Source: Ampullaceana balthica
Taxonomy: Eukaryota > Mollusca > Gastropoda > Lymnaeidae
Reading direction: 5' to 3'
NCBI GenBank assembly: GCA_944989445.1
Contig: CALYLW010000285.1
Span: 1,619,299-1,683,298, forward strand
Length of the DNA stretch: 64,000 bases
Both the position numbers and the translations under genes were made by a program. Positions 12,455 to 23,717 of the stretch are shown here, one piece after another. Position 1 is the first letter of the stretch; each line of letters begins with the position of its first letter. The notes under the pieces were generated by a model. It did no database searches. It worked only from the letters and a program-made list of their open reading frames with translations, and was not told the DNA's origin.

Positions 12455-12880
12455 TCAGGAGGTGCGCTCCTCGGCAATGGTCTCCCATGTTTTATGGTCT
12501 ATATGTGCCAGTGAAAAGTCTTTCTTGCAGACGTCCTTGAAGCGCAAGCAGAGGTGACCTCTTTTCCTCATACCAGTTGCCAGCTCACCGTAAAGCAAGG
12601 CTCTTGGAAAGAGCTCCAAGCTCATCCTGCGTACATAACCCAGCCACCGCAGGCGCCTCTCACTCAGGATTGAGTGCATACTCAGCATATGGCACCTTTT
12701 GAGTACCTCGACATTAGTGATCTTGTCCATCCACTTCATGTGCAGAATCCTGCGCAAGCATCGTAGGTCATCCAGCATTCGCTACCATAGAGGAGTGTGC
12801 TGAGCACGCAGGCCCAGTACACAGTAATTTTCGTCCTATAAGTGAGCTGCGCATTGTTCCACACTCTTTGATTCAGCCTA
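12455..12880 (-). pseudogene. LINE 3' fragment, same family as 10195-12237, opposite strand
   Basis: The minus strand encodes YWACVLSTLLYGSECW, then after a frame break LRCLRRILHMKWMDKI and ILSERRLRWLGYVRRM, in the same order as VYRACVIITLLYGSETW ... RRLRWLGHVKRM of the neighbour. Only the C-terminal third of the RT ORF is present. The two copies converge tail to tail. Confidence 0.85.
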
Positions 12881-12920
12881 GCAATTAAAGATGCTAGAAC
12901 AAAAAGATACCAAACCTCGT

Positions 12921-13117
12921 TCTTCTCGTCCAGAATTCGTTCGTGCAATGGGTTGCCCGAGGAAACCATTAACATTAACACCCTATCAACATTTAAAACA
13001 TTTTTTTAAAGCATATCTATATTAACCATGGATACGCGTAGGACGCAATAATCTTCTGTAAAGAATGATCGTGTGTAACAGATCAGCTAATATAAGATAA
13101 GACTTAGTTTCATGTAT
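12921..13117 (+). mobile_element. 3' end of a CR1/jockey-like LINE
   Basis: The plus strand reads SRIRSCNGLPEET and NTLSTFKTFL, then gcgtaggacgcaataatcttctgta and a short gataagataa-like tail. This matches the 3' end at 35360-35550 of the fuller copy. Confidence 0.85.
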
Positions 13118-13182
13118 GGTAGTGTGTTCATGCTAGAGGGCGTTTGTTATTAAAACAATATAATAACCCAGATGTTGTCTCC

Positions 13183-13323
13183 ATGACCAATTACAGGTCC
13201 CTCAGAACGTCCACAATGACACAACCAAGTCAAAGATTCGTCACCTTGATTAAACAACAACTCGATGTTCTCATAGCTGAGCGGCAAAATGTGATAGAGA
13301 CTTTAGATGTCGCTATAAATCAG
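13183..13323 (+). CDS. Candidate exon 1 of an unrecognised small gene
   Basis: Open from ATG at 13183 through 47 codons to the donor CAG|GTGACC. It is preceded by a possible acceptor (ataacccag at 13162-13170), so it could instead be an internal exon. The peptide is helical and charged (RFVTLIKQQLDVLIAERQNV). It ends in phase 0, matching the exon at 13948. I do not recognise the protein; a coiled-coil or helical-bundle protein is possible. No signal peptide is visible. The call rests only on agreement of frame and splice sites across three segments. Confidence 0.45.
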
Positions 13324-13555
13324 GTGACCTTTCTTTAAGATTAAAATTTGATTATTTTATCCACCGAAATAATAAGTATATATAAAAAAGAAGACAAAAT
13401 TCTATAAATAAATTAAAACATTAATGTTTTAAACTTTTGTGGGTTTTTTAGTTGTATGTGCGTGTATGTGTTTGTGTGTGCGTTTGTTTGTGTGTGTTGT
13501 GTGTGTGTGTGTGTTAAACTACCAAATTAATATTCATTTATCTCCATTCATTTTT

Positions 13556-13893
13556 AAATCCCTTATATTAACTTCGAAATCTTGTCTGTCGTCATCTCTT
13601 CGTACGTCGGTCGGGCGGAAGAACAAAAGTAAAAAATGACCCACTTCCCACTTCAGATCGATTGAATGTACCGTAATGAAATTAATGCAATTATAGTTTA
13701 TGTATATAAAACTATATGTAGCAGTAGCTTCTGTTTACATTTTATGGGTCACTTGAGTTCGCGCCACCCATCGATGACCACATCTCGTGTTTGTTTAACA
13801 CCAGGGGGATTTCACTCAGTTTCAGGCTGTAAATGTTTGTCGCGTTTGAACATAATCAATACTTTTAGTTATGTCTCATATATAAGGGATTCA
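13556..13893 (+). mobile_element. MITE-like palindromic repeat inside the candidate intron
   Basis: Starts aaatcccttatattaac and ends atataagggattcat, inverted versions of one another. The interior block gatcgattgaatgtaccgtaa is shared, in inverted orientation, with the copies at 30541-30932 and near 63640-63700. Non-coding. Confidence 0.75.
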
Positions 13894-13947
13894 TAGTTAA
13901 AAACTTTGTTTTTAGGGTTTTTTTAATTACTTTTTTTCAATATTCAG

Positions 13948-14091
13948 ATAACAAGTGAAGTTAACACCTGGTCAAACGAAGGGAAAGTCAATCACATAAC
14001 GTACTCTGACATGAACAAAAGAGTCCAGAATGTTATATACTTCTTCATGGCCAAGTCTGCTGAAATTTCAAGTATTTCATACAAACTGTGA
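13948..14091 (+). CDS. Candidate exon 2 of an unrecognised small gene
   Basis: Follows the acceptor tttttttcaatattcag, starts in phase 0 and stays open for 47 codons to TGA at 14089 (ITSEVNTWSNEGKVNHITYS at the start). Joined to 13183-13323 it gives 94 residues with no recognisable domain. Alternatively a weak donor (CT|GTGAAC at 14087) would join it in frame to 15097, lengthening the protein. Confidence 0.45.
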   Translation: MTSEVNTWSNEGKVNHITYSDMNKRVQNVIYFFMAKSAEISSISYKL

Positions 14092-15096
14092 ACTGTCATT
14101 TTAGTCTTCAAACATACCTTCACACAAGCTGTGACGGGTCAATATATTCATCAAACAAACCAGCACACACGCTAACATTTACCAATGTATTCATCAAACA
14201 TACCAGCACACAAGCTGTTAAGCGTTGTTTATGTTTGAATTATTCGTGGGTGTTTGTGACATTTCGAGGGTGGGTGAATGGTGGGTAAGGTTACACGGCC
14301 TCACTGGCCTCTGAGCAATTTTTCCCTCTAGACTGAGCAGTTTGTTTGTGTGTATGTTTGTTTGTTAGTTTGTTGTTGTTTTTTTTGTTTTTTTAAACTT
14401 AGACCAACAATTTTATGTGCGGACATTGCTTCTGAGCTGGTGTTTCAAGAATAAGATTATAAAATTAAAATTAAAATTTTACTTTCAATTAAACCTGTCA
14501 ACCAACACAAGCTAAAGTAAATCAGTCTACTGAAATGAATTGGAAATATAGGACTATATGATGGAAGTGTGTGTTTCAATTTGGGGGGGGGTGATAGAAG
14601 GGTAGCTAAATTTAGAAATACGCATTATCAAAAAATAATTTGGGAACATTTGTTTAAGAAACAGCTTTTTTTGTACTAACAGCTTTTAAAGTTGGACCAT
14701 GGTAACAGATCCATTTGTTAATGCCTTATTGTAATTTACAATTATCCGAATAACACAGTCTGCAGCATTGATAATTAAATAATAACAGGTTAATTTTCTT
14801 CCTTAAACTGTAAAGTTTTTGAAATTAAAAGAAAGTTGTATCTAGATTTTTCGAACATGTGTTGTTGTTTGTTTGTTTGTTTGTTTGTTTGTTTGTTTTT
14901 TGTTTGTTTTTTGTTTCTTTACCAAAAAGATCCAACCTGTAGTAACAGTTGCTAATATATTTTGTACATTAGAAGCATATATGCTATTTTTAAATATTCA
15001 TATTAAACTTAAATCGTCTAAAGAAAGAAAACCTTATAATATGTTGAGTGATATAAAATAATTATAGCAATGTTTATTTTTTAAAATTATATTTAG
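14092..15096. other. Intron or intergenic, no gene seen
   Basis: AT-rich sequence with a G tract near 14583 and a (GTTT)n microsatellite at about 14862-14920. No coding signal was found. Confidence 0.5.
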
Positions 15097-15253
15097 TTCT
15101 ACACTTTCAGATCTAGAGATTAGAGAAAATGATAGCCACCTAAATACCTCTTCTTCGACAACGGACAAAGATTCACTAATAACTAAAGCCGATTGCACGA
15201 GACAACAAGACTTAAAAGCAAGCAACGTTCGAAAGAGAAGAAAGGGTAAATAA
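15097..15253 (+). CDS. Candidate exon 3 (or separate exon), Lys/Arg-rich C-terminus
   Basis: After the acceptor ttaaaattatatttag, 49 codons are open when entered with one leading base (STLSDLEIRENDSHLNTSSS at the start). They end in a basic run, NVRKRRKGK, then TAA at 15251, which overlaps a poly(A) signal AATAAA (15249-15254). A donor (G|GTAAAT after 15245) is also possible. The phase fits the alternative donor at 14087. Function unknown; the basic tail could be a nuclear signal, which is only inference. Confidence 0.35.
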
Positions 15254-15865
15254 ATCAAGTATAAATTGTTACGGCATAATTCTTTTTTGAAAATTGTGTT
15301 AATTTGTTATTATTGTTGTGTATTTATTGACATGATTTTTCCGAAAATTTTAAAATCTGATGCAATTCACACGACAATGACGTAATTTCTGAAGACTATC
15401 ATCTGAAAATAAAAGGTGTTGTTAAAGGTGAGCCTATTTCAAAGTAATTTCATTTCTAAGAGTCCTTTTACGAAAGGGAACGACACGAGCTCGTAATAAT
15501 AATAATAACAATAATAGTAATATCAATAATATTAATAATAATTTGATAATTTATGTAGCGCAGTACCCCATCCAGTAGCTTGGCTCACAGCTATTAATTA
15601 TATGAAATTATATTTTTAGCTATATCATAAATGTAACTCACATATAATTATAAATGCATGCAACACAAAAGTTATGAAAGCACATCTTCAAGGTAGAATA
15701 ACGCACAATCATCTGGTCCTTCCACAAGTAAGTATTGTAATATAGAATGAATTATGTTGAGCAAGGAAGAAACAATACATAAAACGTAAGGAAATTACAA
15801 GTCATAAAATTAGTTAAAATAATTAGCTTTAAAATTATTACACAGAAACCATTAATGTTATTAGA
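15254..15865. other. Intergenic, no gene seen
   Basis: AT-rich with an (AAT)n-like microsatellite at about 15497-15545. No gene seen. Confidence 0.5.
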
Positions 15866-17950
15866 GAAGTGATATCCAACTTTTTGACACCGCGTGCCAA
15901 TTATTTTCCCCATGAAGCCGGGAGCCACAATTAAGCTCTTACAAAAAAATTATTTAATGTATAAATACTTCTTACCTTATGTAACTTAGTCTCCTCATCA
16001 ATACAACAAATAACGTGAATAAAAATTGTATCACATCTCTAATGCGATATTTGGATTTGAACTGTACTTGCAATTTTCTAATTTTGGGGTTCGTACTCAG
16101 TAACTGCTGATCGTATTAAGTTTCCCATATGCTCATCAGTCAAAGCGTTTCTTTTTTTAGATTGTATGTTATTCGGGATGGAGAATCCGGCTTTACAGGC
16201 GTAGGTGCTCCCAAACATGGTTAATATTTTTCTTCAACTTCTCTACAGTTTCGTAAATTCGTCAGCAGAATTCAGTTCGCGACGAATTCTAATGTTGATC
16301 ACGAAGCGGCGTGTTATGTTGAATCTCGATGATTTCAAGCTGCAATTCACTTTCGCCTGCTCTTAATAATGTCGTTTTCGAGGCTATATTAGAGACAGCA
16401 TAAAAAATGGATTTTTTACAAATAGCAAAAAATGTGTACGATTTCGAATATCTTTCAATCGATTTGTGAAATTCAGCTTCAACTATTCTAATAAAAGATA
16501 GAATCGCTCATTTGTGACAAGCTTTGGAAGTTGTTGAGTAGCCTTGGCAAGAGCTGGGAAGTGGGTAAAATGTGATTGATTTAGTTGGGTGATGAAAAAT
16601 CGAACTTAGATTAAAAAATACTGATTTCTCCCATCAGCTTTGGGAAGATTTGAAAACGTCCTTGCAATTTCAAATTAAATTTTTACAGATGATCCGTGAT
16701 GTCGGTTAGAAATGATAATTTTACACACACACACACAAATCACGTGTTTGTATATAATTTAACAAATCTTCCTTTTTTTCGGAACTGAGAACACAATTTT
16801 ACTTCGTCAATTATGTTCCAAAATCTGGAAAGAATTTTTCCTTTGCTCAGACAACGAACATCAGTATGAGGAATAAAATCCCTAAAATCTTTATCACAAC
16901 CTTCTAACAAATTCTTAAACTATTGGTGATTTAATGGATTAGCTCGAATGAATTAACACCTTTCACCACAATATCCATAACATTTTGCAATTTATCATCC
17001 TTTAACTTTAAGTGTAGAGATTCCTCGTGACTTTATGCAATGATAAGATTGAATGTCTGGAAAATCAATGTCAGCCATTAGGAAACGAATGAATCCAACT
17101 TTCCTTCCTATCATTGCTGGAGCACCATCGGCTGTAACAGAAATACGCTTCCTGAAATCAATGTAGTTTTTTAATAGAAATTCCTTCAGTGCCTTATAAA
17201 CATCGTCACCACGGGTTGTATTTTGTCAATGGAATTAGTGTCAATAATTCTTTTTTAAATGTCTGCCCCTTGTCAAACCTAACCCAAACTATAAGTTAGA
17301 CCCTGTCAATGATATCACATGATTCATCCAATGGCAGAATAAAACCAGAAGCGTTTTTTTAAAAAATCCGTAAGCAACTGCTCCAATATATTACCGGACA
17401 TACTTCCAACACGCTTTGCAACAGTCTGGTGAGAAAGCTGAAGATAAGATATTTGTCTCTTTATTTCTTCCTTGTTTTAAAACTTAGAAAATAATGAATC
17501 AGCACATTCTTGGAAACAAAGTTTAACTGTCTCACCATCTAGATACGACTTTTGTTATTTGCTAATAACCAGCTAATATTAAAAGACGCTTCAGTAGCAC
17601 AATCACTTGAACTTAAAACGGACGGAAAACATTTAGCTGACCATTTAAGTTGTTCTATAAAGAACTAACTTTGTCTTCTCTTAGCTTTGTTCCTTTCGGA
17701 ATATCGTCATCGAAATTGGCATGCACTGACTTGTGGTGTCCTCGCAGATTTGCTTTTATGATAACAGAGTTAATAGCCTGACAAATAAAAAAAAAGGCTT
17801 TTCTCTAAACAAAGAAAACAAAATTCGAGTTCCCACGAAGAGTTAAAAGAATTATTCTTTTCTGTAACTTTCCTAGTCGTCATATTGGCTTTCTCTTTTT
17901 AGAAACAAATGTCCTTTCAAAAATCGTTCCTGTTTTCTCTCAGAAATTCT
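15866..17950 (-). pseudogene. Decayed hAT transposase (ZBED/GTF2IRD2-like)
   Basis: The minus strand, read from right to left across frame breaks, shows a BED-finger-like start (SSWELEFCFLCLE, about 17850), EASFNISWLLANNKS (about 17600), LQLSHQTVAKRVGSMSGN (about 17440) and RISVTADGAPAMIGRKVGF (about 17150), the order of ZBED5/GTF2IRD2-type hAT transposases. SVTADGAPAMIGR covers a conserved part of the RNase-H-like core. At 15866 the sequence gaagtgatatccaactttttgaca resembles a degraded hAT end. Several stops and frameshifts make it dead. No matching opposite end or TSD was found. Confidence 0.8.
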
Positions 17951-19057
17951 TCTTGAGTGAATTGCACTAACCGCAAACACAGTTTGTTCTGCTTTCTACT
18001 CCGAGAATGAATCATACTGATGAACTAAAAAACAGTAACTAGTCTGATTTCTTTTTAAAAAATACAGGATGGACAGGACATTCCTCACCCCCGACCAAGG
18101 CAGGTTTAATTTCAACTCGTTAACATTCCTCATCAGTTATCTGCGAGTATTATAGTAACCAAGTGTAATTTTGATTATCCTTGCTCTATTACTAACATCC
18201 TTTCCAGAACAGACCTTATATTGCCGTGGTTGGCTATCAATGTAATCAAAACCAATCCTGGGAGACACGGGCATTTTTACGATGACCAGGTAGCTACAAA
18301 CCCGTTGACCATTCTTTAGTCAGGCATCTTTTCAACCGCCATTAGTAATTATAGCTAATTTGGGTACACTGTGACCCCGCCCCCACCCTGGCACAATGGG
18401 ACTGTTGATATCCAATATCAGTTTACTTGGAATTTCCTCATTGTTGAATTAGGACGCCCTGAACATAAATTTACCAAATCACCACCCTCTTTTTCGGCAA
18501 ACACCCCGTCTTATTAAAATGCCACAATGCTCACGTAGTCTCTACTAAATTCTCAAAAACACTAACTCACTCAAGGTCGTTTTTTAAATTTATTTTTTTA
18601 ATTTTATTTTTAAAACGAATTGTAAAATTGTACCACACTCTGGCCGGCCATTTTAGAAAGGTCCTTGGAGCGCGGGCTGCGGTTAGGACAGCACTAAATA
18701 GAGCATGTAATTATGGAAACTTTTCTGAGAATTGTTATTTGTCTGTCTTGATCGGCGAAGACCATTTACATCACATTAGCAAAGTGCTTTGGCATTTTGC
18801 TGTGTCTTTTGTGGCTTAATAGACCAAATCTTTCCCGAAAGGTGCATCAACATGTCAGATAAGAGATATCTGGTATGTCATCAGGAGGTTTTCGAGCAAA
18901 TTATTTTTGTCTTGGCTTGCAGTACTTAAGTTTTGACCATTATAATTACGCCATTTTCAAAACATTGGTATACTTGATCGAATGACACAAATTAACAAAT
19001 AATTACATTATCAATAAACTTACATGTGTTGTAGTAAGATGTAACTCTTCTCAAAGT
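17951..19057. other. Intergenic upstream of the C1q gene
   Basis: No recognisable ORF. No exon encoding a signal peptide or an Ig domain was found immediately upstream of 19058, although such an exon would be expected for a secreted C1q protein and may lie further off or be too short to recognise. Confidence 0.4.
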
Positions 19058-19603
19058 ATGACTATGGCAGTAACCACGGTTGAAGAAACTCTGCTCTCAC
19101 TCAAACGGACAATGGAGCAAATTCAAGAAAAACAAGAATATTTTGAAAACACTTTACAAGGTAACTCAAGGCAACAAGAAAAGTTTAATAATGAAATTGA
19201 AATATTGACCGATGAAAATTTAAGATCTCAGAAAAAGTTAAAAGAGAGACTAATAGCAGTTGAGAAGACAAGCTTAGAATCATCCGAAACTGTTGATAAC
19301 TTGCATACATTTTTTTCTCTTAATGTTCAAGCGAGGGTTACCAGACTAGAAGAGGAAAACAAGTCTGTCACTGCCTCAATGAATGAATTCAATAAACAGC
19401 TCAGCTCCCTTAGATCTCGTAGCAATGACGTCATTACGTCTACACAAGATTTGTCAAAGAGAGTCGAGAGTACAGATCAACATTATAATGAAGTGTCTGA
19501 TAAATTAAATCGAGTGGAAATCTCCCTTAATCTCTTGCCATCTCAGTACAAAGAACAGTTTGAACATGTCTGTAGTGTCAATAACCAGAAAATTGAAGAA
19601 TGT
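19058..19603 (+). CDS. C1q-domain gene, exon encoding the coiled coil
   Basis: 182 codons, from ATG at 19058 to the strong donor TGT|GTAAGT. The whole exon is alpha-helical coiled coil, rich in Glu, Lys, Gln and Leu, with runs such as RVTRLEEENKSV and VESTDQHYNEVSDKLNRVEI. In coiled coil plus C1q proteins this region drives oligomerisation ahead of a C-terminal binding head. The upstream frame is open to 18986 without another ATG, so this may be an internal exon with a signal-peptide exon further upstream; no signal peptide is visible here. It ends in phase 0, which fits either of two downstream small exons. In molluscs such proteins are usually secreted lectin-like immune factors; a QREP-like (Ig plus C1q) form is possible, but no Ig exon was found. 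Confidence 0.82.
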
Positions 19604-20762
19604 GTAAGTAGAATTATGTTTCTTCATTATTTTCTTAGTAATAATAAAATGCATCAAGTGATCGAAACTTAACCATTTTAATTTTAATGTAATCGAGTTA
19701 TGCTTTCTCTGATTTTTTTTAAAAATGAAAATACATCTTTCTACTAATTTTTTATTAGAATTATTGATTTAAAATTTTGACGACACACGTGCATGTATCA
19801 TGCAGGTTACTATTTCTGTTCTTGATTTATCTTGTTACAGTCTACATATTGTCAAACTTCTAGAAGTTTTGATTTCACACACGGTCATAAAGGGTTATGT
19901 TATTTTCTTTATTTTGCATTGAAATGTAATTTTGATTTTAGTTTTGTAAACTGGTTCATGTGCTAATGACGTAAGAATAAATACATCAGGATTTAATGTT
20001 TAAAAATTCTTTATATATATATATATACATACTATCTTATCAACCGTGACAACAATCATCTTAATTCATTTAGATAAAGCATTCACACATTTCATTCAAT
20101 TGGTTCAACGTTCACACAGTTCAGCTATTTAGGTCAAACTTTTACACAGTTCAATTTAATTAGGTCAAGCGTTCCTACATCTTATTATGTAGGTCAAGCA
20201 TTCACACAGCTTCGACAATTAGGTCAAACATTCATACAGCTCAGTCAATTGTGTCAAAAATTAAGTCAAATACATTATTATAACTTTTTAAAATTCTTTT
20301 AAAGAGTTTTTTGTGTTAAAAAATAAAGATATAATAATTGGAAACTGATTTAATTTTTGAGTAAAGTTTAAAATGTTTTGAGATTTGTCATTTATTGTTT
20401 ATTTCTTAAAGATAAATTGAAACTTTTACGGACATTCCTCCCATAAATTAAAAATAAAAAATTTACAATGAATGTGGATTTGAATGATTTAAAATATACT
20501 TAGATATTTATTATAAAAGAATATTACCAACTATTTTTCCTTATACGCATGTAACTAAAATGTTCAGAACTTAAGCAATCCAATTACGCATGGAGTACTA
20601 TAATTAAATAAAACTTGCCCAAATCTTGCTTATTATTAGATTCAATTATTTTTACTTTTAAGGTTAAGGTTATGTTTGGGGTTATAGTAAATCAATTTTT
20701 TTTAAAGAAGTCCAAAGTTTTCGCTAAGATACTTGCTCAAAATGCTGCTGTTTATTTTTAAA
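19604..20762 (+). other. First part of the 3.7-kb C1q intron
   Basis: AT-rich intronic sequence. A loose array of short units of the type ttcacacagttca ... aggtcaa occurs at about 20080-20260 (spacing about 35-50 bp). A TA microsatellite lies near 20010. No coding sequence was found. Confidence 0.5.
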
Positions 20763-20950
20763 CTAGCTGACCATCGGCGTAGCATACACCGCTAATGATT
20801 TAGTTACGTGTGAAGACTTCCTGAAAGACACAGTTGTCAAAATGTGGTGGGTTTTGGGCAAACGACTGTGAGTGAATGAAAAGAAGGAACTCTGGAGAGA
20901 CCCGCGGCGTAGCATACGCCGCAGACTTGCTCATCATATACACTGCAAAG
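20763..20950 (-). mobile_element. Helitron 3' end(s) on the minus strand
   Basis: On the minus strand, a hairpin built on GGTGTATGCTACGCC lies shortly before a terminal CTAG (20763-20766) with T as the next base, the Helitron 3' signature. A second hairpin of the same family, GGCGTATGCTACGCC, lies at 20903-20923 without a CTAG, suggesting two overlapping or tandem ends. The matching 5' TC end was not located. Confidence 0.65.
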
Positions 20951-21384
20951 AAGGTTGGGGGGGGTGTGAGTACAGATACAAAAAGCAGCACCAAGTAAAT
21001 AAAAAATAGCGAGTAAACGTAAAGACATGCACACTGAGGTTGTTGTTACCCGCCTCCCATTTAACACTACCATGCCTTAAACATAAACTGTGATTGGTCG
21101 ACCCTAGCGAGGGTTAGTCATATTTAGTGTTGTTAATTGCGTGTTGTTGTTTTTTTTGGGGGGGAAAACTAATTATCGATTATGTAAGTGTTAGTCAGAT
21201 TTTAAACCGATTATCGTTTTATAGCTGACTTCATAGAAGTTAGGGGTGTACCGAATTTCTCCTGCAATTGTCTTGAAACAAACAATGAGTTGGCAGTTCC
21301 CCCCCCCCAACCGACGTTCTTTCGCGTTGTTTTGATTTCTTCGTGCTGTCGTTTGTATCCGCTCTTTCTCCACTTTCTTTGCAC

Positions 21385-21431
21385 TCTCCATGAGCAAGTC
21401 TGAGGCGTATGCTACGCCACGGGGCGTCTAG
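21385..21431 (+). mobile_element. Helitron 3' end on the plus strand
   Basis: gagcaagtctgaggcgtatg is followed by the complementary half of a hairpin (tacgcc), then ggggcgtCTAG ending at 21431 with T next. It matches the terminus of the Helitron at 31263-31641. The start was not identified. Confidence 0.7.
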
Positions 21432-21489
21432 TTTCATAATAATTTTAAATCATCAAATCCTATTTTTACATCATTCCCTTTTCAAAAGT

Positions 21490-22538
21490 TAACTGATTCA
21501 TTATGCTACGTGTGCGGACAATTCATAAAGATAAGAGCGAAAATGTATTCCTTGGAAGCAAGCCGTATAATGTGCGAGGCCTACTGATCGGCGTTCCGGT
21601 CGGGGACCAAGACAAAATCTTTGGCACCGTATTTCACATGCGAATATTGCAAGAAAACACTTGAAGGTAAACTGAACAGTTGCTTCTCGCTTAGATGTGT
21701 TTCAATTTCAAAGACGACTACACAAGTGTCAAAATGTTGATGAGTGCACTAAAGTATGACGACTACCGATGGGAGGTCATTGGCGACTTCAAAATAGTAT
21801 CATTCCTCATGGGTCTTCAAGAAGGTTTCACGAAACTTCCTTGTTTCCTCTGTATCTTGGACAGCCGTGACACTAAGGCGCATTATCGCACAAAGGACTG
21901 GCCACAAAAGACCGAGTTTTTTGTTGGGAAGAGCAATGTGAAGTGGGAGCCGATGATAGAACATAATAAAGTGCTTATGCCACCACTGCACATCAAGTTA
22001 GGCCTCATTAAGCAATTTGTCACTGCTCTTGACAAGGAGTCAGCAACATTTCAATACCTCCAAGATCTTTTTTCCAAAGCTGTCCGAGGCTAAGATCACG
22101 GGCTGGTATATTCATCGGACCACAGATCAAGAAGATCATAGAATGTGAGGATTTCGCAAAGCTGTTTGAACAGGATGGAGAGAGCGGCTCGGAGCAGTTT
22201 CGTTGCAGTTGTTCAGGGCTTCCTAGTGCTTCCTAGGTAATCACAAAGCTGAAAACTATGTTGAGTTGGTGCAGACTCTCATAAAGAATTACGCCAAAAT
22301 GGGATGCAGAATGTTTCTGAAAGTCAATAGCCTTGATTCTCATCTCAACAAATTCAAGGAGAACATGGGCGCTTACTCCGAGGAGCAAGGCGAGCGCTTT
22401 CATCAAGATATATTGGACTTTGAACGTCGTTACCAAGGACAGTATAACGAAAACGTGATGGAGGACTACATTTGGGGGCTACTTCGAGAGAGTGATTCAC
22501 AGTACAATCGTAAATCTAGAAAATCTACACATTTCTGA
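21490..22538 (+). pseudogene. Degenerate copy of a widespread transposon-associated protein family
   Basis: Begins with a CYVCGQF-like CxxC (about 21505) and a second CxxC (CEYCKKTL, about 21640). After a frame change come YRWEVIGDFKIVSFLMGLQ and PCFLCILDSRDTKAHYRTKD (21695-22093). Following further frame breaks it ends NMGAYSEEQGERFHQDI and ENVMEDYIWGLLRES (22266-22538). Blocks such as MPPLHIKLGLIKQFV and EEQGERFHQD recur in multicopy invertebrate genes that I know only as uncharacterised, transposon-like proteins; I cannot assign a superfamily. The segment expected between the zinc-binding start and the core is missing. It lies in the C1q intron and is not part of that gene. Confidence 0.75.
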
Positions 22539-23329
22539 ACCTTTTTGAGTGGTTTCCGACTGTGTTTGTCTATTCCTTTGTGCAATTTTTGTTTTTACCA
22601 TGATCATAATGACGAAAATGAAAAAAGTAATCGTTCTATTTTCACAAAAAAACGAGTTTTCTTCGTGCCATTGTCATGTAAGCAAAGTTTGGGTCTTAAT
22701 GAAGTCATTTTTTCACATACTTTAGACATAAACAATTGAAATATAACACTTAGAAGCAAGGAACAAAAATTGTGTTACATAGTGTTATCCGTGTTTGAGA
22801 AACACGAAATATTAATTTATAATTATTTTGCACACCTTTTTGCGCGCCTTCCGATGCACACCTTGTATTAAAATATAAACACAAACCTTTATAATAAAGG
22901 CGAAAAGGAATTTAATGGTTAAGCCCGAAAAAACACCTTCAAGAGAATAAAACAACATTGATCGCAGCGCCACCTAACAGCATTACAAATTACATCCATA
23001 TATACATACAGACAAGGGGAAATATGTATATTGATGCTACTCAGGTAGATAAATTGTATAGTTAAAAAGTTATTTGAAATTTATCAAACCATCATGTCCT
23101 TATGTTAAAAGATTTGTAACGTAAGTCAGCTACTAGACAAGAGACTGAACCCACTGGAAAAATTAAATGGCACCTCGAACAAGAACCTCGACATTTGCGG
23201 GGAAAATTTAAAGGTAAATTGAAAGTGTACATAAATTAGAACCAAAATTATAAAGTTATATATTTAAAGAAGAAATCATTTTAGTAAAGTTCTTAATTTT
23301 TTTAAAAAATTCCTTTTAACAACTTACAG
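22539..23329 (+). other. Last part of the large C1q intron
   Basis: AT-rich sequence with no recognised coding block; ends at the acceptor ttttaacaacttacag. Confidence 0.5.
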
Positions 23330-23384
23330 GTAGATGATGTTGAAATTCAAATGACTAAACTTGCTGAAGCAGTCAAAGAAATTG
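23330..23384 (+). CDS. C1q gene, small exon A (putative mutually exclusive)
   Basis: 55 bp between the acceptor aacaacttacag and the donor G|GTAATT. Only phase 0 is open: VDDVEIQMTKLAEAVKEI plus one base, extending the coiled coil by 18 residues. It starts in phase 0 and ends in phase 1, exactly as exon B (23718-23799) does. Either exon joins 19603 to 24048 in frame. Including both puts exon B in a frame with an internal TGA. Confidence 0.65.
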
Positions 23385-23717
23385 GTAATTTTTAAACAAT
23401 ATATTTTAATCTGATTCGTTCGGAGGAGTGGGGATGTGGGAGGTTGTATGCTTTCAGTCAACAACACAGATATAATATATTTAGCATTGTTTAGTACCGT
23501 TGTTTTAACATTGGATAGTGTCTGATGCCACTTCAATGCAAATAAAAAAAAAGGTTTTCTTTTGGGAAGTTTTATTGAACTGGATTTCGTAACTTAAACG
23601 AACTTATTCGTAATGAAGAAATAACTGTCGTTTATAACTCAGTGGTCTCAAAATTATGACCATGCTAAAAAAACAACATTAATTAGATGCAAAATTAAAA
23701 GTCCTATATTAACCCAG

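Noticed and set aside
18628..18819. 63-codon plus frame upstream of the C1q gene as a signal-peptide exon
   Set aside because: No hydrophobic N-terminal core, no suitable donor in phase with 19058, no family resemblance.
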